Of a stretch of 64,000 nt of DNA, positions 18,100 to 26,191 are shown piece after piece. The stretch comes from Streptomyces odonnellii. GTDB lineage: Bacteria; Actinomycetota; Actinomycetes; Streptomycetales; Streptomycetaceae. Position 1 is the first letter of the stretch, and each line of letters begins with the position of its first letter. The notes beneath the pieces were generated by a model. It saw only the letters and a program-made list of their open reading frames with translations. It was not told the DNA's origin and searched no databases. Made by a program: the position numbers and the translations under genes. The DNA lies in assembly GCF_000981895.1 (NCBI RefSeq), contig NZ_LATD01000027.1:1-64000 (forward strand), given 5' to 3'.

Positions 18100-18600
18100 T
18101 TAGGGATTCCGGAGCGGCTTCACAAAATCCGCTGAGCCTGAAAGGCCGCTCCGAGCACCCCAGGGCCGGACCCGTTGATGGACAAGATTGAGGAGGCTGT
18201 CGGTGAAGCAGCCGGGCCGGAAAATCCGAGCGGCGTCCAGGTTTGCTACCCGGAGCCAGCGGAGATTGACGTCCATGATCTCCGCGGACAGGTACTCCTG
18301 GACCATGTCCCGTTCCGCCTCGTCCAGCTTGCGCACCGACTCCTGCTTGCGTGCCCAGTCCCGCTCGTAGCCGAGTTCCGGATGCGGGGCGCCGAGCTCT
18401 TTCTTGCAGGACTCGGCGAGCGCGAGGCGCTCCGGTGCGGTGCACAGCGCCGGCGCATGCGCAAGCCCCCTCGGTAGAGGGCGGGCAATCCGTGCTGCTC
18501 GATGTTGATGCGGCTGGTGACGTCGGCCAGGTAGTCCAGGCCGTTCGCGACCGGCGGGATGCTCAGCTCGGGCCGCTGCGGCACGTGCTCACGCGGTGTC
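18100..18600 (-). pseudogene. Unidentified decayed gene
   Basis: Protein-like sequence runs through two frames: SIPPVANGLDYLADVTSRIN near 18560, then ERLALAESCKKELGAPHPEL, GYERDWARKQESVRKLDEAE and VQEYLSAEIMDVNLRWLRVA down to about 18220. The second block is strongly helical. After this the frame degenerates before a stop at 18100. I do not recognise the family. Upstream, 18601-18974 holds further fragments in mixed frames (for example VSFEETVRTDRSGTEYTEF near 18650) that may belong to the same dead locus. Confidence 0.45.
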
Positions 18601-18974
18601 CTGCGGCCCCGGTGCCGGTGAACTCGGTGTATTCGGTACCGGATCGGTCGGTACGCACGGTCTCCTCGAAGGACACGCCCACCGCGGTGAGGACCGGCCC
18701 GGACCTGGGCGGCGGGGCTGGTCGTCCCGCTGCCGGTGCCGCCGGAGGCCACCCCGCTGCCGGGAGCGCCTGCGGCGGCCTGCGACATGGTCCACCGCAG
18801 CGAGCCGCCCCCGCTAGGACGTGTCGGCCGGGACACGGCGGCGGGCCTGGCGCGCGAGGCGACCGACCAGCACCGTAACGCCGATCCCGCGCTGAGCGGC
18901 CTCGGCCTCCAGCAGGCCGCGTGCCACAGCGACCGGGCCCCGGGCGGGCCGCCCCTTGGGCATCTGACGGGCGT

Positions 18975-19230
18975 TCACGCGGCGCCGTCCCCGAGGCCGA
19001 GGACGTTGTAGGTGGCGTGGGTGTAGCTGCGCGGGATGGCCGCCGTGCTGATGTGCGTTGTGCGCCAGATGGGAGCGCCTTTCAGGTGCAGGTCATGCTT
19101 GATGACGCAGGTGGCGCGGCCGTTCGGTCCGATGGCGCCCATGCGCAGTCGGCGGTCCCGGTCACCCATGTTTTGGTTGAGGTCGCGGTGCAGCTGCACT
19201 TCCGCCGCTATGCGGCCCGCGCTCAGCAGG
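18975..19230 (-). other. Possible 3' remnant of a gene
   Basis: A minus frame ends IWRTTHISTAAIPRSYTHAT and VLGLGDGAA at a stop at 18975 and looks protein-like back to about 19230 (LNQNMGDRDRRLRMGAIGPN). No start region is recognisable. I cannot identify it. Confidence 0.3.
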
Positions 19231-19332
19231 CTCTCCCCCCGTCATCTGCTCTCCCCGTGTTCTCGGGCCGTCCTGGCAAAGCCGTTGTGCACGCCTGATA
19301 CCGACGCCCAGCTTTTGTTGCGACCTGGTCAG

Positions 19333-19375
19333 CTTCTGATTCCGGAAGGGAGATGTGAGTATCTCGAATCAGAAG
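19333..19375. promoter_or_regulatory. Bulged hairpin enclosing an RBS-GTG pair
   Basis: CTTCTGATTC (19333-19342) pairs perfectly with GAATCAGAAG (19366-19375), and inside it GAGAT pairs with ATCTC. The loop and inner stem contain GGAAGGGAGAT followed by GTG at 19355, which opens a 19-codon ORF (VSISNQKRPHPTPFTGQLR). It could be a translational control hairpin, a terminator-like structure or an old insertion-element end. Confidence 0.35.
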
Positions 19376-19697
19376 CGCCCGCACCCCACGCCGTTCACAG
19401 GTCAGCTCCGGTGACGAGTGCGTGAACACCATCGCGAAGAAGGGGGCGGGATGGCAAATGGTGTTTCGTCCCGGATTCGCGGTATCACGTGGCGACGTGC
19501 GATGAGCCGTGCGAGCGGTCCAGCATGTCGAACTATCAGAACACGCAGTCGATGCAGTCGTTCCCGAACTGGCGTGCAAAGAACCGTGTGATCGGGAGAC
19601 AACTACTGGCTGGAAGCGCAGAAGCCCGGCTGGACGGTGGAATGAACGGGTGTGACGCCGACGGGACCCGTCGGCGCCACGGCTGTTTCTTGTCATC

Positions 19698-19840
19698 ATG
19701 ATCAGTCGATCAGGCCGTCCACCATGGATGCGGCACGTCCGGCGAAGGGGAACTCGGGGTCGTTCTGGGTGCCGTGCAGGGCCGCGGTGAGGGCGTGCAG
19801 CAGCCGAGCCTCTGAGGCTGGGGTGTTGAGTGGTGGGATA
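19698..19840 (-). other. C-terminal remnant of an unidentified protein
   Basis: A minus frame reads ASEARLLHALTAALHGTQND and FAGRAASMVDGLID before a stop at 19698. It looks like the helical end of a real protein but has no start region. The rest of 19376-19997 shows no assignable gene. Confidence 0.3.
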
Positions 19841-20013
19841 TCGACTGGCGATTAGGAGCAAATCCACTGCGCAATGCGCTCAACGGAGTGATCCAGTGAC
19901 TCAATTGTGCTCGTTGCGTCCTCTTGTTGTTGTCAGGTTCTTAAATATGGGGCAATTGATAGACTGGCGATCCGTGCGGCCGTGTAGCCTTATGTGTGTT
20001 GTGGAGGAATTTC

Positions 20014-20289
20014 GTGGAAGTCTTGGCGGTAACTGCAAGTGAAGCTCCGATTGGGGCCAAATTGTTTGCGAGTTTCTGTGGTTTGATCTTCTTGGGCTTC
20101 GGGATCTCCTTCATTGTGAGGAATCGCCGCATCTCGGAAGCTGGCCGTGACAGGGTTGCTCGTACTGATCGGTCAATTGCCACCTATATGCCTAATCCGA
20201 AACATGTTCTACTGTTCGGGATCATCTTTTCGCTGATCGGTGCACTTTTGATATTTATGGGAATTGTGTTGCTGATCCCTGATCCCTGA
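20014..20289 (+). CDS. Small two-helix membrane protein
   Basis: This 91-residue protein starts at GTG 20014, with GGAGG seven bases upstream. It has two membrane helices, LFASFCGLIFLGFGISFIVR (residues about 19-38) and VLLFGIIFSLIGALLIFMGI (residues about 65-84), joined by a basic-acidic loop (NRRISEAGRDRVARTDRSIA). Its codons and flanks are visibly more AT-rich than the neighbours, which suggests recent transfer. The last codons and the stop lie inside a CTGATCC tandem repeat. The function is unknown. Confidence 0.6.
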   Translation: MEVLAVTASEAPIGAKLFASFCGLIFLGFGISFIVRNRRISEAGRDRVARTDRSIATYMPNPKHVLLFGIIFSLIGALLIFMGIVLLIPDP

Positions 20290-20307
20290 TCCCTGATCCG
20301 CTGATCC
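20272..20307. repeat. Heptanucleotide tandem repeat across a stop codon
   Basis: CTGATCC occurs four times head to tail (20272-20299) and once more after an inserted G (20301-20307). The unit spans the end of the membrane-protein ORF, and its TGA stop comes from the repeat itself. Confidence 0.8.
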
Positions 20308-20426
20308 GCTGATGCGTCTTGTTGTGTCGTTTGCTGGCGGGGTCATAATGTCAAGGATGTTTTGGGATGGAGTCGGCACTTGGGTAAGTCCCGGCAGAGA
20401 GTCAGACGTTCGCAGTTTCGTGACTT

Positions 20427-21559
20427 TCATAGGCCCACTCGGACCGGCCGTCTCCGATAGAACTGCACCATCCGAGTCTCGTAGCCATCGCTGCCAAGCC
20501 CACTGGGATACAGCACGGGATAATCGGCGATGTCGTGTTCCCACGTGACCTTGACGTGCCTCACCTCCAGTTCCGAGATTCCATCTCCGTCACTCGAATA
20601 ACTTGAGAGGATGACCTGTGCATCTGTGGTTGGGAGCCCGTTGGTTCTCCTCGGCCGACACCAACATCTGGTTGAAGAGCGGGTCCCACTCGTTGAACGG
20701 GGAGTTCGTAGCGACTGCCGTCGCCTTGTGTTCCTCCCGCTTCGTGGAGATCTGGAACAGCAGTTTGGCACCCTCCTCGCCGCCTACATCCGCACGCACG
20801 CTGCCGAACCGCCCGGGAGGCTGTGGCGCCCTGCGCACCTGGACGCCTGAGCCTTGAACGGGCAGGCGGCCGGTGGCGTGGGCGTGGGGCACGCATCAGC
20901 GGCTTGAGCACAGTGCGGACCGACTCCCAATCGCCCGAGGCGATGGCCATCGCTAACCCGTAGCGCCGGCGCTCCAGCATCTCCATGTTCTGCACCACAT
21001 CGGCCAGATCCCCGTTGGCCAGGAGGGCCTGCCGGCGAAGTACTGCTCGAGTACGGGCAGCTCGAAGACCAGATGCGGATCCCCGCGACGCACCACAAGT
21101 CGGGTGCCCGGGAGCGCCTGCACCTCGCCGGGGCTGCTCACGTCTGCTGCGGCGGCCCATCCTCCGGCGCTCGTACAGACCGTGGCAAGCTGCTGCAGGA
21201 GCCGCTCGGCTCGTTCTTCCCTGACGCTTTCGACGTCACGCAGGGCCCAGGTGACCAAAGCGCCCATGAACGCCACCGGTCTGCCTGGGCAGTTGCTCGT
21301 CATCCCGCTGCATCTGGGTCCCGATAATGGCGAACAGCAGCCGACGTAGCACACCGCGCACCATGCTCGATTGGCTGCGCACCGCAAAGCCGTGGCCACC
21401 GAGCAGGTCCATCAGTGCCGCCGCTTCGTCCTTGGGCACTCGGGCGTGATCCTGGGCAGCTTGGCGTCCACTTCCAGGCCGGGGCGTGCCGTGGCCAGGA
21501 TGCGCCAGCGTCCACCGGCTGCAGAGGCGGCCCAGCCGAGGGCTTGATCCAGCAGCTCC
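20427..21559 (-). pseudogene. C-terminal part of a split P-loop NTPase gene
   Basis: This is the 3' portion of the NTPase whose 5' portion is 23196-23791. Reading from 21559, KELLDQALGWAASAAGGRWR and ILATARPGLEVDAKLPRI look like the post-Walker-B segment of a NACHT/STAND-type ATPase. After frameshifts follow QSSMVRGVLRRLLFAIIGTQ, GALVTWALRDVESVREERAE, DLADVVQNMEMLERRRYGLA and, near the end, VATNSPFNEWDPLFNQMLVS and LEVRHVKVTWEHDIADYPVL to a stop at 20427. At least three frame changes are needed in addition to the IS insertion. It is a non-functional relic, though several changes are single-base and could be checked against raw reads. Confidence 0.6.
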
Positions 21560-21608
21560 TTAGACATCGTTTCTGATGGCTGTCAGAGGTGCCGCGTAGA
21601 TTTCGGTT

Positions 21609-22337
21609 ATGCCCGAGCCTTTAAGTGAAGATCTCAGACAGATGCTGGACGACTTGCCACCTGGCAGGCTGATAGGGCCGTGTCATCATCCGCATCCGGT
21701 GGTATGGATGAGCGACGGCCCGCTCACGGACGCGGCTGACTGGTGGAAGCGGCTGTACGCGCGTCGTTGTGAGACCGGCCTGTACCCGCTGTTGCTTGAG
21801 TACCCCGACGACTCATGCGAGCCTGTGGGCGGTGGCTACGGGGCTAACGCCGATGCCGGCTCGTACTTCCGGAGCAAGTGGACGGACGACTCGTGGCCGC
21901 CTTTCAAGGAGTGGCCCGGTCTCGCGATGCCTGCCGCGGTGGTGACGGACGCTGACGTGTGCGCGGAAGAAGTGGCGACTGCTGTCGTCCGCGACGGCCG
22001 AGCCCGGTGTCTCGCACTCGTCCAGGTCGCGCGGGGCGCCGATGCCCCCGCTGCCCTCAGCTGGCTGGGCATGACGAATCACATGACTGCGCAGGAACTG
22101 TCGGCAGTGCTGCGCTCCTGGGAGCACCGGTTTGGTGTCCGTGTCGTGGGGTTTGGACACGGAAGCCTGTATCTCTCGGTTGCCGCTCCGCCGACGGACG
22201 CCCACCAGGCCCGTGTCCTCACTGGGGAGCACTACCTTGCCTGCCCAGACGTCTTCTATGAGGACCCCGACCTGGACTGGTCCACGTATCACGAGGAGCT
22301 TATGCAGCGTCGCGAGTGGCGGTTTTGGTGGGACTGA
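21609..22337 (+). CDS. DUF4253-domain protein carried inside an IS element
   Basis: This 242-residue protein carries a C-terminal DUF4253 region (residues about 150-242), recognised from VLRSWEHRFGVRVVGFGHGS, SLYLSVAAPPTDAHQARVLT and the characteristic end WRFWWD. The family is common in actinobacteria and some have been linked bioinformatically to immunity or toxin-related loci, but no biochemical role is established. The N-terminal half (MPEPLSEDLRQMLDDLPPGR) is unassigned. The gene begins about 28 bp inside the left terminal repeat of the IS5-type element and is the only intact gene in it, so it is a passenger that outlived its transposase. The start is ATG 21609; no strong RBS is visible. 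Confidence 0.8.
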   Translation: MPEPLSEDLRQMLDDLPPGRLIGPCHHPHPVVWMSDGPLTDAADWWKRLYARRCETGLYPLLLEYPDDSCEPVGGGYGANADAGSYFRSKWTDDSWPPFKEWPGLAMPAAVVTDADVCAEEVATAVVRDGRARCLALVQVARGADAPAALSWLGMTNHMTAQELSAVLRSWEHRFGVRVVGFGHGSLYLSVAAPPTDAHQARVLTGEHYLACPDVFYEDPDLDWSTYHEELMQRREWRFWWD

Positions 22338-23155
22338 GAGTGGCCTGTTTCTTGGCAAGGCGGCGGTGGCAGATGAGCGTGGCGGCGATGCCTGCGAGCG
22401 CGAGGAAGTGCTCGGGCTTGCGTTCGTAGCGGCGGTGTAGGCGTCGGCAGTCGGCCAGCTACGACACCGCTCTTTCCACGACCCAGCGGTGGCGGCCGAG
22501 CCGCTGCGAGGACTCGACGCCTCTCTGGGCGATGCGGTGGCGTATGCCGCGTCCACGGAGTCATCGCCGCAGGCGGTCGTAGTCGTAGCGTTTGTCCGCA
22601 TGCAGCTTCGCCGGCCGCCTGAGGCGCGGCCCACGGCGGGAACGGATGGGCGGGATTCCACGGAAGAGCGGTTCCAGCCCCTGACCGTCGTGCATGTTGG
22701 CGCCGGAGATACCCAGCGATAGCGGCAGTCCGTTCCGGTCGGTGACCAGATGGATTTTCGATCCCAACTTGCCACGGTCGGTCGGATTCGGTCCTGTCAG
22801 AAGCCCCCATTTGCCGCCTGGACGCTGATGGAGTCGATCGCACACCGCGACCAGTCCAGCTCGCCCCGGGCTCCGCGCTCGTCCGGGACCACGCGGTGGA
22901 GCCGGGCCCAGACCCGGTCCGCTCCACTGGGCGAACCGCCGGTAGACCCGTCTGCCAGGCCGGCCCGAACACCGGCGGGAGCTGCCTCCACGTACAGCCC
23001 GAGGTGGCCACGAAGATGACCGCGGCCAGAACTTCACGATCGCCAGCCCGACGCTGGCCCCCGCCCTGCGGACGCCTCACCACCGTGGGCGGCACCACCC
23101 GCCGGAACAACACCCACAACTCATCCGGCACCAACCGCTCAACCAGATCCGTCAT
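22300..23155 (-). pseudogene. IS5-family transposase, inactivated
   Basis: The reading starts at 23155 with MTDLVERLVPDELWVLFRRV, then VLAAVIFVATSGCTWRQLPP (the N-terminal DUF4096-type region). It moves frame for DWSRCAIDSISVQAANGG, again for GSKIHLVTDRNGLPLSLGIS, and again for YERKPEHFLALAGIAATL to a TAA at 22300. In the last frame an in-frame TAG replaces the conserved Trp in ERAVSWLADCRRLHRR. Three or more frameshifts plus the stop mean this copy cannot move by itself. Its 3' end overlaps that of the DUF4253 gene. Confidence 0.8.
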
Positions 23156-23195
23156 GCACAGCCCAACGGACGATCACGCCATAAGAAACGACGTC

Positions 23196-23791
23196 TTACT
23201 GCGGATCGGGCCGGGCTCATCCAGCGCGTTTAGCACCAGCGCCACATCACGCAGGGAAGGATCTCCGACCCTGCGTGCGGCGCGGGTGGCGGCGTCGATC
23301 ACATGCTCCTGGATGTACTGCGCGGTGAGATGGACCGGAATGGGCGCCTGCACACCGGCACGGGCGGCAGCGATGTCCTGCTGGTGCTGACGCTCGGTTG
23401 CCAGGGACTTCCCCGTTCCGAAGTCGCCTTCCAGAACCACAACACCACACTCAGGCACGGCGGTTACTGCTGCGGGCAGGACTCCTACCTGCGGTGTGTC
23501 GGCGAATTCGGCAGCCACGGTGAGGGGAACGCCAGCAGCGTGCCAGCGCTGCACCATGCGGGCCCGGCTGACGGCACCCAGGTCATCCAGCGACACCTGC
23601 TCACCGGGCGCCGACAGATACACGGCAACAGCGTTGTGGTGTCCGGCCACAACAAGGCCGGCAGAGCCTCCGACCGTGATGGCCCCTTCGTCCGACGCGG
23701 ACACAGTGCCGGGCGTGGCCGATGCCTGCTGCGCAGCGTGAGATGCGCCGCTGTGCCACCGGACGCCGAACCGGTTCCACCGGGCCTTCAC
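23196..23791 (-). pseudogene. N-terminal part of a split P-loop NTPase gene
   Basis: This part (199 codons) starts at GTG 23791, overlapping the TGA of the upstream membrane-protein gene by four bases. A Walker A loop is at residues 121-129 (EGDFGTGKS) and a Walker B-like strand at 183-192 (VALVLNALDE), the arrangement of NACHT/STAND ATPases. Residues 34-51 (SDEGAITVGGSAGLVVAG) carry a short motif also present in the two upstream proteins. The frame is cut at 23196 by the IS5-type element and resumes at 21559. As it stands it would give a truncated protein ending in six element-encoded residues (TSFLMA). Confidence 0.7.
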
Positions 23792-24180
23792 GTGCTGTTG
23801 CCGTCCCCCGTGACCGCCTCACCGATGGAGTCGCCCGCGGACACCGAATTTGGTCCGGAGGCCTCCACCGGTGCGGCGGGGGCTGCCCCGGGCACCGGAG
23901 CGGGGGCAGACGGCCCCGACAGCCGGTTGCTGTTGCCCGTCACGGCCCTGCCGATATTGCCGTCGGCGGCAACAGCCCCCGCTCCTGATGCCGTAATCCC
24001 ATGGGTGGCTTGCTGCCCGGCCTGCAGCAATCCGCGCAGGCCAAGACCGTCATGACGAGCGTGACGGTGTCCGCAGCCAGGCTTGCCACGGTGCCCGTCG
24101 TGCTGAGATCTTTTCAGCCGTAACAACAGGGCGAGTCCCACGCAGCTCAGAGCAGATGCTACCGCCGCCACCCACAGCAC
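23788..24180 (-). CDS. Membrane-anchored protein with repeated ASG...TG motif
   Basis: This 130-residue protein has one N-terminal membrane helix (VLWVAAVASALSCVGLALLL), a His/Arg/Gly-rich linker and two copies of a motif, ASGAGAVAADGNIGRAVTG and ASGPNSVSAGDSIGEAVTG, separated by a Pro/Ala linker. The motif recurs in the NTPase downstream and in the broken gene upstream. Its stop overlaps the NTPase start (GTGA), so the two were translationally coupled. The start is taken as GTG 24180, directly beside the inverted-repeat element at 24189-24390; the element may have removed an upstream start or its RBS. The function is unknown. Confidence 0.5.
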   Translation of the reverse strand: MLWVAAVASALSCVGLALLLRLKRSQHDGHRGKPGCGHRHARHDGLGLRGLLQAGQQATHGITASGAGAVAADGNIGRAVTGNSNRLSGPSAPAPVPGAAPAAPVEASGPNSVSAGDSIGEAVTGDGNST

Positions 24181-24188
24181 GCCCGGAG

Positions 24189-24390
24189 CTAGGTCCTGTC
24201 CGGTCGGTCTTCGTGGATCAGACCGCGGCGTCTGGTGGAGGGGGTCCCCTCCCGTGCCGTTCAGGCTACGGGGAGCATCGCAAGGCGGAGGATCGCCCGT
24301 GTACTGGACGTACTCGGGCGACTCCGACAACGCGGCGAGGTGCCGTGCCAGGCGTCGCGGGCCCGCGAAGATCGGCCGGACAGGGCCTAG
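24189..24390. mobile_element. Short non-autonomous inverted-repeat element (MITE-like), copy 2
   Basis: This 202-bp element has no gene. It is bounded by CTAG at both ends and by 25-bp terminal inverted repeats (24189-24213 and 24366-24390; core CCTGTCCGG and TCTTCG, about three mismatches). Internal blocks match the elements at 44946-45168 and 16745-16940, notably GGCGTCTGGTGGAGGGGGT, CCGTTCAGGCTACGGGG and GGCGAGGTGCCGTG. It separates the promoter-side gene of the NTPase locus from its second gene. Confidence 0.75.
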
Positions 24391-24399
24391 CCGGCCTCC

Positions 24400-25038
24400 A
24401 CAACACCCCTGCCCGTTCTCAAATCTGTGGCGGCACCTTGGCGGACGGAGGCCGGGCACAGCGGCACACGGTCTCAGCCTCGCGCCGGGGATCCGGTGCC
24501 CAGCGCACCACGGGACCGAATGCGCAGGGGGCTCGCCCCCCGCCATTTCCTGGGAGAAGGAAATCCAGTGCTGGCCGCGCCCGCAGCGACGGCCATAGAT
24601 CTCCGCGTTGTAGGCCTCGTCGGTCACCAGCGCCACGACACCGACAGCGTCCCCTGCATACGCATCGTTGAGGGCGGTCGTCCGGGAGTGCGCCCGCAGG
24701 ATCTGGACGAAGGAAGGACTGGAGATGTGCGAACCGTTGTACTCACTGAACCCCGCATGCAGGAGCAGGCGCAACTGCGGCAGGGGATAGCCGGGCCGGG
24801 GGACAGTATCGGCCCAGTCTTCGTTCAGGTCGGAGGTGCATCCCGGCTGTACTCGCCCGTCGGGGGCGCCGTACGCCCGCCCCCGAAGAACAGATACTGA
24901 TGGGCGATGTCGCCCGCCGCCCGTCACCGCGATGTCGATGCCGCCGCCCGCAGCGATACTGCGGTCTCCGGAGGCCTCGACAGCCGGGCTCGGCGGCATG
25001 CCGGACGGCACGTGGTCTGGCTCTGTTGCCGTACCCAC
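24400..25038 (-). pseudogene. First gene(s) of the NTPase locus, broken
   Basis: The GTG at 25038 opens a frame with ASGDRSIAAGGGIDIAVTG, the same motif as in the two downstream proteins. One base out of frame, GDIAHQYLFFGGGRTAPPTG continues to a natural-looking stop near 24835, suggesting a small protein of about 70 residues with one frameshift. In the original frame a second protein-like block, SFVQILRAHSRTTALNDAYA and VVALVTDEAYNAEIYGR, lies at about 24710-24590 and may be the end of another gene. All these pieces are on the NTPase strand. Nothing can be named with confidence. Confidence 0.4.
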
Positions 25039-25166
25039 CCTTAATCACGTGGACGCTTCACGGCCTACAGCATCGTCACGTTCGCAGAACTGACCAGCAT
25101 AGGACGTGAGATGGCGGTGCCCGGTACAGCACCCGGACGTGCATCGTGAACCCGATTCGGGCGCGG

Positions 25167-26129
25167 TCAGCCCTTGCGGGTCTTGACCTCCTCGGTCAGG
25201 GCGGGGACGACGTCGAAGAGGTCGCCGACCACGCCGTAGTCGGCCAGCTCGAAGATCGGGGCCTCGGCGTCCTTGTTGATGGCCACGATGGTCTTCGAGG
25301 TCTGCATGCCGGCCCGGTGCTGGATCGCACCGGAGATGCCGGAGGCGATGTACAGCTGCGGCGAGACGCTCTTGCCTGTCTGGCCGACCTGGTTGGTGTG
25401 CGGGTACCAGCCGGCGTCCACGGCGGCACGCGAGGCACCGACCGCCGCACCCAGGCTGTCGGCCAGCGCCTCGATGATCGCGAAGTTCTCCACGCCGTTG
25501 ACACCACGGCCGCCGGAGACCACGATCGCGGCCTCGGTCAGCTCCGGACGCCCGGTGGACTCGCGCGGGGTACGGCTGGTGACCTTGGTGCCGGTCGTCT
25601 GGTCCGAGAAGGACACGTTCAGGGCCTCGACCGCGCCGACGGCCGGGGCGGCTTCCACGGCCGCGCTGTTGGGCTTGACCGTGATGACCGGGGTGCCCTT
25701 GGAGACACGGGAGGTGGTGGTGAAGGAGGCGGCGAACACCGACTGGGTGGCCACCGGGCCCTCGTCGCCCGCTTCGACGTCGACGGCGTCGGTGATGATG
25801 CCGGAACCGATGCGCAAAGCGAGACGGGCGGCGATCTCCTTGCCCTCCGCGGAGGACGGGATCAGCACGGCGGCCGGGGACACGGCCTCGACTGCGGCCT
25901 GCAGGGCGTCGACCTTCGGCACCACCAGGTAGTCGGCGTACTCCGACGCCTCGTGGGTCAGCACGCGAAGAGCACCGTGACCAGCCAACGTGCTCGCGGT
26001 CTTCTCCGCATTGGACCCCAGAGCGACGGCGACCGGCTCGCCGATGCGGCGGGCGAGCGTCAACAGCTCCAGGGTGGGCCTGCGGACGGCACCGTCCACG
26101 TGGTCGACGTAGACGAGAACTTCAGCCAT
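25167..26129 (-). CDS. etfA: Electron transfer flavoprotein, alpha subunit
   Basis: This 320-residue subunit binds FAD and, with EtfB, carries electrons from acyl-CoA dehydrogenases to the respiratory chain through ETF:quinone oxidoreductase. The N-terminal domain begins MAEVLVYVDHVDGAVRRPTL. The C-terminal FAD domain has VVSGGRGVNGVENFAIIEAL, WYPHTNQVGQTGKSVSP and LYIASGISGAIQHRAGM, the conserved FAD-binding signature, and ends NKDAEAPIFELADYGVVGDL. AAGGAG precedes ATG 26129. It is the last gene of the acd-etfB-etfA operon, 62 bp after etfB. Confidence 0.95.
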   Translation of the reverse strand: MAEVLVYVDHVDGAVRRPTLELLTLARRIGEPVAVALGSNAEKTASTLAGHGALRVLTHEASEYADYLVVPKVDALQAAVEAVSPAAVLIPSSAEGKEIAARLALRIGSGIITDAVDVEAGDEGPVATQSVFAASFTTTSRVSKGTPVITVKPNSAAVEAAPAVGAVEALNVSFSDQTTGTKVTSRTPRESTGRPELTEAAIVVSGGRGVNGVENFAIIEALADSLGAAVGASRAAVDAGWYPHTNQVGQTGKSVSPQLYIASGISGAIQHRAGMQTSKTIVAINKDAEAPIFELADYGVVGDLFDVVPALTEEVKTRKG

Positions 26130-26191
26130 GGGAAGAAACTCCTTGCGGATGTGCGAAGTCTTAAGGGCGGTAAGCGAGTTGAGCCGCGGGC

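Larger units (their letters stand above)
21563..23195. mobile_element. IS5-type element carrying a DUF4253 passenger gene
   Basis: Inverted repeats of 18 bp bound the element: GACATCGTTTCTGATGGC (21563-21580) and, as its reverse complement with two mismatches, GCCATAAGAAACGACGTC (23178-23195). They are flanked by a 3-bp TTA target duplication (21560-21562 and 23196-23198). Removing the element with one TTA restores a continuous NTPase frame (RSK joined to ELLDQALGW), which proves the boundaries. Inside are a DUF4253 gene on the plus strand and a decayed IS5-type transposase on the minus strand, converging and overlapping by 38 bases. Confidence 0.85.

Noticed and set aside
20272-20307. CTGATCC array as a CRISPR or origin iteron set
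   Set aside because: Units are contiguous with no spacers, only five copies, and no replication gene is near.
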